DNA of 64,000 nucleotides from Azorhizobium oxalatiphilum (GTDB taxonomy: Bacteria > Pseudomonadota > Alphaproteobacteria > Rhizobiales > Xanthobacteraceae). This document shows positions 1 to 7,474 of the stretch, in pieces. The stretch's first letter is position 1. Each line of letters opens with the position of its first letter. Where the stretch lies: assembly GCF_014635325.1 (NCBI RefSeq), contig NZ_BMCT01000009.1, positions 62,001 to 126,000 on the forward strand, in the 5' to 3' direction. A model generated the notes under the pieces. It did not search any database. It was not told the origin of the DNA and was given only the letters and a program-made list of their open reading frames with translations. Both the position numbers and the translations under genes were made by a program.

Positions 1-1
1 G

Positions 2-265
2 CCGTTTGGAGGTGTGGCTTCCTATGTATTGGAGCGTCGCTTGACGCTGGCGCGATCGGCGCTGTGCGATCCCGACAATGTTCAGCGCATAGGGGCGATC
101 GGGGCGTCCTGCGGGTTTGCGGATCCGTCCCATTTTTCGCGGGCGTTCCGGCGCCGCTTTGGCTTATCGCCCGCCGAAGTGCGTCGGGAAGGGATGCCGG
201 ACTTCGTCGTGAACCCCGTTCCCGAGCGGGCAGACCTGCGCGCCTGGATCCAAAATCTCACGTAG
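2..265 (+). CDS. AraC-family transcriptional regulator, C-terminal fragment cut by the window edge
   Basis: Only the C-terminal DNA-binding part is visible. The frame is open from base 2 and ends at TAG 263-265. The visible protein has the second helix-turn-helix of AraC regulators: the pattern ILERRL..AR is matched by VLERRLTLARSAL, followed by IGASCGFADPSHFSRAFRRR and FGLSPAEVRR, which are the classic AraC C-terminal signature. The true start and the effector domain lie outside the window. A GTG at base 14 is in frame but is inside the domain, so it is not a start. The gene runs toward the small double-glycine peptide at 481, and a regulatory link is possible but unproven. Confidence 0.85.
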   Translation, partial: PFGGVASYVLERRLTLARSALCDPDNVQRIGAIGASCGFADPSHFSRAFRRRFGLSPAEVRREGMPDFVVNPVPERADLRAWIQNLT

Positions 266-319
266 GATTGACGTTGCCCTCAGCCTTTATCCAGCAGTGA
301 GCTCGCTCAGGCGGTTAGT

Positions 320-398
320 TGACCTGCTCCCCAACTTTGGGCCACCCAGAACTGGAAAATTCCAGTTCCGATTGGCGGGAAAGCAGGGGAGCAGGTCA
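320..398. repeat. 79-bp element with 13-bp perfect terminal inverted repeats (IS-end footprint or MITE)
   Basis: The left end TGACCTGCTCCCC (320-332) is the exact reverse complement of the right end at 386-398. A second, nested palindrome (AACTGGAA / TTCCAGTT, 350-357 and 360-367) lies between them. Ends starting TG and finishing CA are typical of IS3-family elements, and the IS3 remnant at 4574 also begins TGACCTG. No transposase is inside and I see no clear target duplication. It may be a tiny non-autonomous element or two joined IS ends left after deletion. Confidence 0.6.
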
Positions 399-480
399 GA
401 GAAAGAAATCCCTCTACTCCCTCATGGCGTCCGGCGATGGTCGGTTCTATTAGTCTGGCAGACTTAGTTGGGAGAGTGAG

Positions 481-711
481 ATGGCAGATCATAGCCGACC
501 GGATCAAGCCGCTGCCAATCAGAGCGTGACGAACCCCGGCGAGGAAACAGTTAATGTCCAAGCCGCTGCCATGTCCGACAAGGAGCTCGATGGCGTAGCG
601 GGAGGGCTGACCATCGCCGGGCTGCCCGTCTTCGATCTAAAGACGAATGCACCAACGCATTATGATATTCATGCCTGGCAGGTCATTTCAGGCCCTATCA
701 AGGGAACCTGA
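481..711 (+). CDS. Small peptide with double-glycine leader, candidate bacteriocin/RiPP precursor
   Basis: A 76-residue peptide with a strong ribosome site (GGGAGAGTGAG) directly before ATG 481. Residues 31-42 read MSDKELDGVAGG, which matches the conserved end of double-glycine (Nif11/NHLP-like, bacteriocin-type) leaders, where a C39 peptidase-ABC transporter cuts after GG. The remaining 34 residues would be the mature peptide. It has no cysteine, so lanthionine or disulfide chemistry is not expected, though Ser and Thr are present. No modification enzyme or exporter is found in the visible window, so it is an orphan or its partners lie to the left. A good terminator follows at 744-774. The precursor role is inferred from the leader motif alone. 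Confidence 0.6.
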   Translation: MADHSRPDQAAANQSVTNPGEETVNVQAAAMSDKELDGVAGGLTIAGLPVFDLKTNAPTHYDIHAWQVISGPIKGT

Positions 712-743
712 GCGGCCAGCGCCGTGACGGCAACAGGCCAAGA

Positions 744-774
744 GGCCCCGCCTCCCGGGAGAGCGGGGCCTTTT
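744..774 (+). terminator. Rho-independent terminator after the double-glycine peptide gene
   Basis: An 8-bp perfect GC stem (GGCCCCGC at 744-751 with GCGGGGCC at 763-770) is followed directly by TTTT. It closes the single-gene unit 481-711. Confidence 0.85.
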
Positions 775-914
775 CGTTTCAGCCGTTGCCCACTTGGTTG
801 CCGCTTGTGATTTCCGGCGCCCCGTCTTCAGGGGCGCAGCACCATCCACGTAATGCAACCCATTGAGGCATAGCTGATCGCCTAGATCAGGGCGCTGACG
901 TTCATATGCAGCGA

Positions 915-1925
915 TCAAGGTGGGGAGGTATTAAGCGCCCGCCATTGCGAGGGAGCCACGCCCGCCCAGCGAAGGAAGGCATGGTCCAGCGTGCTGTGGG
1001 CGGAATAGGATAGGGCGTCCGCAATCTGGCCGATGGGCAGGCGCGTCAGCGCGAGCAGTTCGCGCGCTACGGTAAAGCGCACCTCATCCTTGATGGCCTC
1101 GAAACTGGTCCCGGCGCGGGCCAGATGGCGGGCGAGGGTGCGGGGGCTGATGCCGAGCTCCCGGGCGACGGTTTCGCGGTCCGCCTCGCCCAGCATGAGG
1201 CGCGGGCGCAGGGCGTGCCGCACCTGGGCAGCGGTGTCATCCAGATCGCCGCGCACACGCTGCTGGATGGCGGTGCGCATGTGCAGGTGGCGAGCCGGAT
1301 CCGCGCCGGGCAGCGGTAAGTCCAGATCGGCCCGCCCGATCACGATGGCGGTCTGCTCCTGATCGAATGCCATCGGCGTCCGCAGCGCCTTGCGATAGGG
1401 CGCGAGGGTATCGGGCAGGGCGGCGCACACCAGCGCCCGCAACGGCTGCACGCGGCCGCCGGTCAGCGCCCGCACCATGTTGCATCCCACCGCAATCACC
1501 AGATCATGAATCTGGCGCCCCGGCCCGGTGCCGGGATCATAAAGTCCGTATCCGATCAGTGTGTCGTCGCCGAACGGCTGGAGATAGACGGCGGCGCCAC
1601 GCGAATAGCCGATCTGCAAGCCCACATAATCGCGGAACGCATCCCCTAGTGTCGGGGCGCAGGCCATCATGTCGCCGATCGCGCCCAATGCAGCGTGATC
1701 GCTGCGTGCCCCGAGCAGCAGGCCGAGATGGGGGCAGCGTGCCAGAACGGCGCAGTGCTCCAGCAATGCGATCAGGGTAGGGTAGGGCAGCCGGGCTTCG
1801 GGCTGGAGATGGTCGGGCGTAAGGCCTGAGGAAGCGAAAGCCTCATCCAGGCTCACGCCCAGCTCGGTCAGAAGGGCGGGAAGGTGCGCGACCGGACCCA
1901 CGCGCTGGGATGGAACGTCGTCCAA
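915..1925 (-). CDS. AraC-family regulator with N-terminal ligand domain (OruR/ArgR-like type)
   Basis: A 336-residue protein. The N-terminal two thirds match the long AraC subfamily that carries an arabinose-binding-like effector domain (DUF4066/Arabinose_bd type, as in OruR). The C-terminal 85 residues hold the paired helix-turn-helix: ELGISPRTLARHLARAG and IADALSYSAHSTLDHAFLRW. I chose the TTG at 1925 because AGGAG sits 8 bases upstream and no better start follows before the domain. It is divergent from the DUF1254 gene with about 140 bp between them, so it probably controls that gene. A 7-bp GC hairpin (817-823 with 831-837) lies just beyond its stop and may end its transcript. Confidence 0.85.
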   Translation of the reverse strand: MDDVPSQRVGPVAHLPALLTELGVSLDEAFASSGLTPDHLQPEARLPYPTLIALLEHCAVLARCPHLGLLLGARSDHAALGAIGDMMACAPTLGDAFRDYVGLQIGYSRGAAVYLQPFGDDTLIGYGLYDPGTGPGRQIHDLVIAVGCNMVRALTGGRVQPLRALVCAALPDTLAPYRKALRTPMAFDQEQTAIVIGRADLDLPLPGADPARHLHMRTAIQQRVRGDLDDTAAQVRHALRPRLMLGEADRETVARELGISPRTLARHLARAGTSFEAIKDEVRFTVARELLALTRLPIGQIADALSYSAHSTLDHAFLRWAGVAPSQWRALNTSPP

Positions 1926-2065
1926 AATCTCAGCTCCTGTCCCCTAAAAGCAAGCGGTATCCAATTCCATACGCTAGGCATCTTCCGTTCGGCAAGGCAG
2001 CTCATGGTTGCGCGTTGCACGATCCACGTCGCCGGCTCTCCAAGACACATTCGAGGAAACACGAC

Positions 2066-3496
2066 ATGACCCTTTCGCGCCGCACCCTGCTGCTGGGCGG
2101 AGCCGCGTTTGCGGCCGCCGCCACCAATCATGGCGCTCTGGCCTGGGACGGTCCGGTACTGGATCTGATCGAGGCGGGAGAAGCCTTCGATGCTGCCTCC
2201 GACGCTTATGTGTACGGCTATCCGCTCGTCACCATGGAGATGACACGCCGGGTGATGACCAATGTGGCGCAGCCGGTGGGCACCCGCGCGCCCATGGGCA
2301 CACTGATCAAGCTGCGCGCCTATCCCGACGCATCGTTCCGGGATGTCACCGCGCCGAACGCGGACACGCTCTACACCACTGCCTTCTTCGATGTCGGCGC
2401 GGAGCCCTGGGTGGTCAGCCTGCCGGACATGCAGGGGCGCTACTTCCTCCTGCCGTTCCTCGATGGCTGGACCGAGGTGTTCCAGGTCCCCGGCTCCCGC
2501 ACCACCGGCACCGGCGCGCAGACCTATCTGGTCACGGGGCCCGGCTGGTCCGGCAAGGTGCCGGACGGCATGGTGCAGTTGAAGTCACCCACCAGTATCG
2601 TCTGGATGCTCGGGCGCATCTATTGCACCGGCACGCCTGAGGACTATGCGGCGGTCCATGCCTTGCAGGACCGTTTCAAGCTCTTCCCGCTGAGCGCCCT
2701 AGGCAAGGACTACACGCCCCCGGCCGGCAAGGTCGACCCGGCCATCGACATGAAGACGGCGGTGCGCGAGCAGGTCAACGCATTGTCCGCCACCGAATAC
2801 TTCAAGCTGCTGGCCGAACTGCTCAAGGCCAATCCGCCCGCGTCCAAGGATGCGGCGGCGCTGGAGCGCTTCAAGACCATCGGCCTCGTGCCGGGCCAGA
2901 GCTTCGATGCCTCGAAGATCGACAGCCGCTGGGAGAAGCGCCTGCCGCAGCTCTCCTTCGACCGCATCATGCTTCACTTCAAGATGAGCGGCGGCGATAT
3001 CAAGGACATCAACGGCTGGGGCTATACAACCAAGACCGGCACTTATGGCACGGACTATCTCCAGCGCGCTCTGATCACCGCCATCGGCCTCGGCGCCAAC
3101 CGGCCGCAGGATGCCGTCTATCCCACCTCGCTGAAGGGCAAGGATGGCGAGACTTACAGCGGCGCGAACAAGTACCAGTTGCGCTTCGCGCCGGGTCAGC
3201 TACCGCCGGTGAAGGGCTTCTGGTCGCTGACCATGTACGACAAGGACATGTTCTTCGTCGCCAATCCCATCAATCGCTATGCCATGAGCATGCGCACCAA
3301 TCCGGTGCGGGAAGCTGATGGGTCGCTGATCATCTACGTCCAGAACGAAACCCCGGGCCCAGGCAAGGAGGCCAACTGGCTGCCCGCGCCGAAGGATCGG
3401 TTCAACCTCATGCTGCGTCTCTACTGGCCGGACGAGAACAATCCTTCGATCCTGGACGGGTCGTGGGTCATTCCGGCGATCACCAAGGTCGGCTGA
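2066..3496 (+). CDS. Exported DUF1254/DUF1214 protein
   Basis: A 476-residue protein starting at ATG 2066 after CGAGGAAACACGAC. It begins with a Tat-like signal (SRRTLLLGGAAFAAAA, residues 4-19), so it is probably exported folded. The first half fits DUF1254 (SDAYVYGYPLV, then APNADTLYTTAFFD). The C-terminal part fits DUF1214 (FWSLTMYDKDMFFVANPINR and YVQNETPG..ANWLPAP). Members of this family are widespread periplasmic proteins with no firmly known reaction. Divergence from the AraC regulator at 915 suggests inducible expression. It stands alone with an intergenic hairpin after it. Confidence 0.88.
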   Translation: MTLSRRTLLLGGAAFAAAATNHGALAWDGPVLDLIEAGEAFDAASDAYVYGYPLVTMEMTRRVMTNVAQPVGTRAPMGTLIKLRAYPDASFRDVTAPNADTLYTTAFFDVGAEPWVVSLPDMQGRYFLLPFLDGWTEVFQVPGSRTTGTGAQTYLVTGPGWSGKVPDGMVQLKSPTSIVWMLGRIYCTGTPEDYAAVHALQDRFKLFPLSALGKDYTPPAGKVDPAIDMKTAVREQVNALSATEYFKLLAELLKANPPASKDAAALERFKTIGLVPGQSFDASKIDSRWEKRLPQLSFDRIMLHFKMSGGDIKDINGWGYTTKTGTYGTDYLQRALITAIGLGANRPQDAVYPTSLKGKDGETYSGANKYQLRFAPGQLPPVKGFWSLTMYDKDMFFVANPINRYAMSMRTNPVREADGSLIIYVQNETPGPGKEANWLPAPKDRFNLMLRLYWPDENNPSILDGSWVIPAITKVG

Positions 3497-3573
3497 CGGG
3501 GGGGCGCTCTGGCCGTTCTCAGCCGGCTTGGCTGTGGCGTGAGCGCCCGGATCATCGACCGATATGCGCAGAT

Positions 3574-3606
3574 CTTCGGCATCGGTCCTATGGGCCGATG
3601 CCGAAG
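3574..3606. repeat. 12-bp perfect inverted repeat between DUF1254 and porin-like genes
   Basis: CTTCGGCATCGG (3574-3585) is the exact reverse complement of 3595-3606, with a 9-base loop. No T-run follows, so it is either a factor-assisted terminator for the DUF1254 gene or a structure in the leader of the gene at 3655, whose ATG is 48 bases further on. Confidence 0.5.
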
Positions 3607-3654
3607 GCGCAATGGCCGCAAGGTTAGAAAGAAGGCGGGAGAGGCGAGGGGCGC

Positions 3655-4506
3655 ATGAACGGCAACGTATCCGGAATCCTGGCGCGGTTCATAATGCGGA
3701 GTGGGCTTTCAGCGGCGCTTGCCCTGGCCGCATTGGCGGGAGCCGCGCACGCCGCTGATCTCGCCGCGAGCAAGGCCCCGGCGATGGTGGAGCCCGCCGC
3801 GTCGGTCCCGCCCGGTTGGCAGTTCCAGGCTACACTCTATGGCTGGCTCACGGCGATCGACGGCGACGTGGGGGTGCGCCGTCTTCCGGCCGTGCCCGTG
3901 AATGCCTCGATCTCCGACGTGCTCGGTGATCTTGACGGCGCTTTCATGGGCAGCTTCATGGCCCGCAACGGTCAATGGCTGCTCCTGGCGGACGTGGTCG
4001 TCGCGCGCCTGTCGGAGGGCAAGCATGTGGGCACTTTCGGCGGCGCCGAGGCTGACGTGGACCTCACCCAGACCATCGTCACCGGTGCGGTGGGCTACAT
4101 GCTGCCCACGGGCCGCAACGATCTGGATTTCGCCTTGACCGCAGGTCTGCGTTACATGCGGCTGTCGGCGGATGTGAGCCTAGTGCCCACTTTTCTGCCG
4201 GCCACCATCAGTGACAGTCAGGCGAAGTCCTGGATTGATCCCACACTTGGCTTCTTCGCCCACTGGGCGTTGGACGAAAAATGGTTCGTGAATGCGACAA
4301 TGGACATTGGCGGCTTCGACGTCGGGTCGAAATTGTCGAGCAGCGGCTATGTAGGACTTGGCTATTTGTGGACGAAGTCCCTCTCTACGGCCGTTGGCTA
4401 TCGTTATCTCTACGAAGATTACGAGGGGGCTGGCAATCAGAGCGGAACCTTCCGCTTCAATACTGTCATGCACGGTCCGACACTGAGCGTGGCTTGGCAC
4501 TTCTGA
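3655..4506 (+). CDS. Outer-membrane beta-barrel protein
   Basis: A 283-residue protein preceded by a purine-rich ribosome site (GGAGAGGCGAGGGG). A signal peptide ends near residue 34 (LALAALAGAAHA). A second in-frame ATG at 3694 would give a more usual signal length. The mature part has alternating amphipathic strands and ends with Trp-His-Phe, the terminal aromatic residue recognised by the Bam complex. The N-terminal GWQFQATLYGWLTAIDGDVG resembles the family of about 250-residue barrels often annotated as OmpW/OmpA-like or DUF-type. No enzyme role is indicated. It stands alone, followed by IS debris. Confidence 0.75.
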   Translation: MNGNVSGILARFIMRSGLSAALALAALAGAAHAADLAASKAPAMVEPAASVPPGWQFQATLYGWLTAIDGDVGVRRLPAVPVNASISDVLGDLDGAFMGSFMARNGQWLLLADVVVARLSEGKHVGTFGGAEADVDLTQTIVTGAVGYMLPTGRNDLDFALTAGLRYMRLSADVSLVPTFLPATISDSQAKSWIDPTLGFFAHWALDEKWFVNATMDIGGFDVGSKLSSSGYVGLGYLWTKSLSTAVGYRYLYEDYEGAGNQSGTFRFNTVMHGPTLSVAWHF

Positions 4507-4573
4507 TAGTGGAGCTTCATTGTGGGCGTGGCCGATCCCGCAGGCGCCTCAGCGCAGGTCCGGCTGAACATTC

Positions 4574-4770
4574 TGACCTGAGACCCTTCTCTCCTCCGAC
4601 CTGAGGGAGAGTCCTGAGTTTCATTTCTGGCCTTAGGCAGCCTGTTTTTCCAGCGTGGATTCGAAGGCGAACTCGGCGGGCGTCATGTTGCCGAGGGCCG
4701 AGTGGGGTCGATGTCGATTGTAGTCCTCCTTCCATGATGTGATGGTACCATGGGCCTCGGCGATCGTCGA
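4574..4770 (-). mobile_element. IS3-family remnant: one terminal repeat plus transposase OrfB C-terminus
   Basis: On the reverse strand, codons ending at TAA 4633-4635 encode WKEDYNRHRPHSALGNMTP and AEFA, the conserved last segment of IS3-family OrfB (W..DYN..RPHSALG..TP..FA). Reading frame and similarity stop near 4768, so nearly all of the transposase, including the first two residues of the DDE triad, is missing. TGACCTGAGACCC at 4574 is in the right place and orientation for the terminal repeat. The other end is lost. The element is dead. Confidence 0.75.
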
Positions 4771-5054
4771 AATTTGGACCCTGAGCGGATCGCGCGGGGC
4801 TGAAAGACTTCAAGGCTGTCCGCCGCCTTCCGCAGATGCTGCGGCGAGAGCCGGGCATAGACTCGGCGGGGGATGCGGTTCACACCGACCGCACGGTGAT
4901 GGCCGGCATCCGCAGGATCAGCGCCCGGTCGCGCGCGTCGAGCACAGCGTGCAACTGCTCTGTGATCATGCTGGAGTCGCGCACATCGGTGGTCAGCCTC
5001 ACGCAAGCGGTTTGGGCAACGATCGCCCGTGTGTCCGAATGTTGAGAGCTGCCA
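4771..5054. other. Gene-poor stretch beside the IS remnant
   Basis: I see no supported gene here. Both strands have short open frames. The reverse frame around 4880-5131 contains a piece, LDARDRALILRM, that faintly recalls tyrosine recombinases, but no catalytic box follows. The stretch is probably decayed mobile DNA. Confidence 0.4.
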
Positions 5055-5411
5055 ATGGTTGTCGTCTCGGATAAAATCCTCAGGATCGTGTCTCCATTCG
5101 GAAAGCCGGCGACCACCGCTGCGCTCAACAAGCTGTCTCTCCAGGAAAAAAGTCTGGAGAGACAAATTCTTGAAATGAAAAGCTCCGCCGGCGCGGCAGA
5201 TATTCAGCCAGAAATACAAAGGCTGGAGGACGCCCTGAGAGCGGTTCGGGACGAGATGAAGCCACTGAAGGCTCAGCTTGAAGAGTTAAAGGAGCAGGAG
5301 GAAAAGGAAGCCGAGGCGGGGGCCGTCGCGCGCGAGGCTGCCTTGCGCAAGGGGGAAAATCCCTACGCTCAACTCTCGAAGGTTGATCTGACATCCATTG
5401 TCAAGAAATAG
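5055..5411 (+). CDS. Small charged coiled-coil protein, unknown function
   Basis: I do not recognise this 118-residue protein. Residues 25-105 are rich in Glu, Lys, Leu and Ala with heptad-like spacing (RLEDALRAVRDEMKPLKAQL), predicting a coiled coil. There is no signal peptide or membrane segment. ATG 5055 is the first start in a frame with credible codon use, but the ribosome site is weak. A perfect 10-bp inverted repeat (5134-5143 with 5155-5164) falls inside the coding region. It lies among IS debris and other orphans, which suggests acquired DNA. Confidence 0.5.
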   Translation: MVVVSDKILRIVSPFGKPATTAALNKLSLQEKSLERQILEMKSSAGAADIQPEIQRLEDALRAVRDEMKPLKAQLEELKEQEEKEAEAGAVAREAALRKGENPYAQLSKVDLTSIVKK

Positions 5412-6062
5412 GATCTCAAGATCACTCGTGGAGTGGGGCCTACAACGGGCCCAACTGATCTTGCTTCGATGCTTGTAGACACCCATGTGAATTGTAGATC
5501 GGTCGCGGCCAGCAACCTTTCCACTTCATAGGTGGTGCAAGTGCTGGAGCCAGTGGTGGTCGGAAAACCGATCAACCTTGGCAGCCTGGACTACCATAAT
5601 CCGTCCCCTGCCGCGTCCTCCTGCCACTGCCGCACCAAGCGACTGCTGACACCATCGCGGTCCGGCACCGCCATCTGCGCGAACCCGTCGACGCCATACC
5701 GGCGGTCCTCCTTGACGTGGTGCTGCGCCTCCGTCACGCGCAGCAGCCTCCGGGACCTCCGTGCGGCCGGCACGCTCTGCGTCGGTGAGGTTGTCCTCTT
5801 ACCGCAGATACTGAATAGCCAGTCGGATGGCCGAGGCTATTGGCGACGGATGAAAGTGCATATCGGGTGTGGCGCCGATGATTTCGCGAAGAGGCCTCGT
5901 GACTTCATTTGATTGCGGTTTCGGGGCCTTCCAGATGGCGGGAGGAAATCAGGCGGGCGCTATACCGTGCGGCGTGGAAGGCCGATGGGTAAATAGGCGC
6001 TGGAACGGCATCTCCTCTGCTTACGTTCATATAGCGAACGACGAAGCACGGAGGTGATCAGC
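5412..6062. other. 650-bp stretch without a supported gene
   Basis: Short overlapping frames are open on both strands, but none has a convincing start, codon use or recognisable motif. Given the IS remnant to the left, this is probably degraded sequence. The last bases (GGAGGTGA near 6053) are the ribosome site of the next gene. Confidence 0.4.
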
Positions 6063-6266
6063 ATGCCGAATACAAATCCGCCCCGCGGCGCAGGTAAGGC
6101 CACAGCCATGACAGTGGCGATTGCTGCGGTGATGCTTGTCGCCGCCGTCGTAGGCTTTGGCCTCAACGGAGCCGATACGCTCGACGATCAGAGCAGAGGG
6201 CACGTCGAGCAGCGCGACGCGCCGCAGACGCCCACCGACCTGCAACGCGCCCCGGTGCAGCAGTAA
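6063..6266 (+). CDS. Small single-pass membrane protein, unknown function
   Basis: A 67-residue protein from ATG 6063, chosen because a near-perfect ribosome site GGAGGTGA ends 6 bases upstream. A GTG at 6054 is in frame but overlaps that site. After a short polar N-terminus there is one hydrophobic segment (TVAIAAVMLVAAVVGFGL), then a polar, Gln- and Pro-rich tail of about 35 residues, probably in the periplasm. Such proteins are common in Hyphomicrobiales near stress genes. I cannot assign a role. Confidence 0.6.
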   Translation: MPNTNPPRGAGKATAMTVAIAAVMLVAAVVGFGLNGADTLDDQSRGHVEQRDAPQTPTDLQRAPVQQ

Positions 6267-6358
6267 TAGAAGAGTGCCTTCGGCGACTTTTCGTGCGATC
6301 CCGCATGCTTCATCGACTGCGAGTGCTACGATGGAGGGCCAAATGGAGAGAGTTTGCC

Positions 6359-6547
6359 ATGACTGACGGCCCCGACACTGACGACCTTGACGACCGCATC
6401 GCAATCGCGCGTGACAACTTGCGACAGTTGACGGAGCAGGCTGCCGCCTATTCCGGAGCGGCGGATGAAGAGCGGGCTGCTGACCGCATTGCTGAACAAC
6501 AGGCGCTTCTGGATGCCCTGCTGAAAGAGCGCGAGCAACGCGGCTGA
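6359..6547 (+). CDS. Small acidic helical protein, unknown function
   Basis: A 62-residue soluble protein from ATG 6359, preceded by GGAGAG. It is acidic and Ala/Gln-rich (DDLDDRIAIARDNLRQLTEQ), likely forming two helices in a hairpin. Codon third positions are GC-rich as in neighbouring real genes. It follows the small membrane protein by about 90 bp and may share its transcript. No family is recognised. Confidence 0.55.
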   Translation: MTDGPDTDDLDDRIAIARDNLRQLTEQAAAYSGAADEERAADRIAEQQALLDALLKEREQRG

Positions 6548-6635
6548 TGTGGCTATAGTGGGCTGCGGCGGGAAGCCTCGCGGACACAGCACAGGGCTGT
6601 CCGCCACTGCCCTCTCTCGCCCAATCCCCGACTTC

Positions 6636-6857
6636 TCAGCGTAGATGTGGCCGGCCTCGTGGTTTGGGGGCCGGCTCTCCAGCGCGCGTCTTTTCGGTAG
6701 AGTCGATCCTCTCCGCTTCTTGTGACGTTGGCGCCGATGGCAGCTCCGCTCGCCGCCCCCGATCGCCTGGTTTCGACTTCAACTGCTCGATGTTCGCGTC
6801 TTTGTCTTCATTGGGGGCAGGGCGCCCCAAGTTGTCATACCGTTTGGTCATTGGCAT
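6636..6857 (-). CDS. Possible small basic, disordered protein
   Basis: A 73-residue frame with a hydrophilic, Pro/Arg/Lys-rich composition (MTKRYDNLGRPAPNEDKDAN) and no hydrophobic core. Small disordered proteins of this kind exist in Hyphomicrobiales, but the ribosome site is weak and either of two ATGs (6857, 6851) could serve. The rest of 6548-7037 contains nothing I can support. Confidence 0.35.
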   Translation of the reverse strand: MPMTKRYDNLGRPAPNEDKDANIEQLKSKPGDRGRRAELPSAPTSQEAERIDSTEKTRAGEPAPKPRGRPHLR

Positions 6858-7037
6858 CGTCCCGGAAGGATCCCAGACTCAGGCAACGCGCTCTACGGGA
6901 GGGTGTTCCACCGTCGGCTCTGGAGGTGGCCACAGGGCTGCTCCTGGCCTAAAGGTGACGGGCAGCACTGGCAGACGCCGTAGACAGCGGATGCAATTCT
7001 GTCGATCCCATGCTTCGCACGATATGAGGTTCTTCCG

Positions 7038-7385
7038 ATGAAGCTCCATGCCCTCAATCGCGCCAGTGCCCCTCCCATCGCCGGGCCGATTGCTCCCGAC
7101 ATGGTGCTGTCGGGCGCGCCCGAGACGGCGGCCTTTGTCACGTATGACGCTCCGGGCGAACGCCTCTGCGCTGGTGAGTGGGAGGCCTCCGTGGGCAAGT
7201 GGCAAGTCTCATACGACGAGTGGGAGTATTGCCTCATCGTGTCCGGCCGCTGCATCGTTACGGGAGATGACGGCACAACGATCGAAGCCGGCCCGGGCGA
7301 TGCCTTCGTGCTGGAGCCGGGTTTCAAGGGCACCTGGGAGGTGGTGGAGCCCATGCGCAAGCATTGGGTGGTGCGCACGCCCTGA
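7038..7385 (+). CDS. Cupin_3 (DUF861/EutQ-like) protein
   Basis: A 115-residue single-domain cupin. The two cupin motifs are visible as GKWQVSYDEWEYCLIVSGRC and IEAGPGDAFVLEPGFKGTW, matching the DUF861 group where a Trp/Glu-rich first motif replaces the usual HxH. Residues 45-115 would form the small beta barrel. Members include ethanolamine-utilisation EutQ and many proteins of unknown substrate. It is a lone gene, convergent with the MucR-like gene, so the context gives no pathway. Confidence 0.8.
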   Translation: MKLHALNRASAPPIAGPIAPDMVLSGAPETAAFVTYDAPGERLCAGEWEASVGKWQVSYDEWEYCLIVSGRCIVTGDDGTTIEAGPGDAFVLEPGFKGTWEVVEPMRKHWVVRTP

Positions 7386-7474
7386 GGCTAGCTCCACCGG
7401 GGTGCCGGTTGCCACTCCATTGGCCGCCTATCGAGAACTGCTGCCGGCAGTTGTTCTACCGGCAGCAGTTGGTA

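Noticed and set aside
4880-5131. Reverse-strand frame with LDARDRALILRM, faintly like a tyrosine recombinase
   Set aside because: No Arg-His-Arg-Tyr box, no consistent extension on either side, and no attachment site.
5134-5164. Perfect 10-bp inverted repeat with an AAAAAA loop
   Set aside because: It lies inside the coiled-coil coding frame and no T-run follows, so a terminator or operator role is not supported.
5532-5912. Plus-strand frame of 126 codons in the decayed region
   Set aside because: Composition is Ser/Cys/Arg-rich with no hydrophobic core and no ribosome site; it looks like noncoding or out-of-frame sequence.
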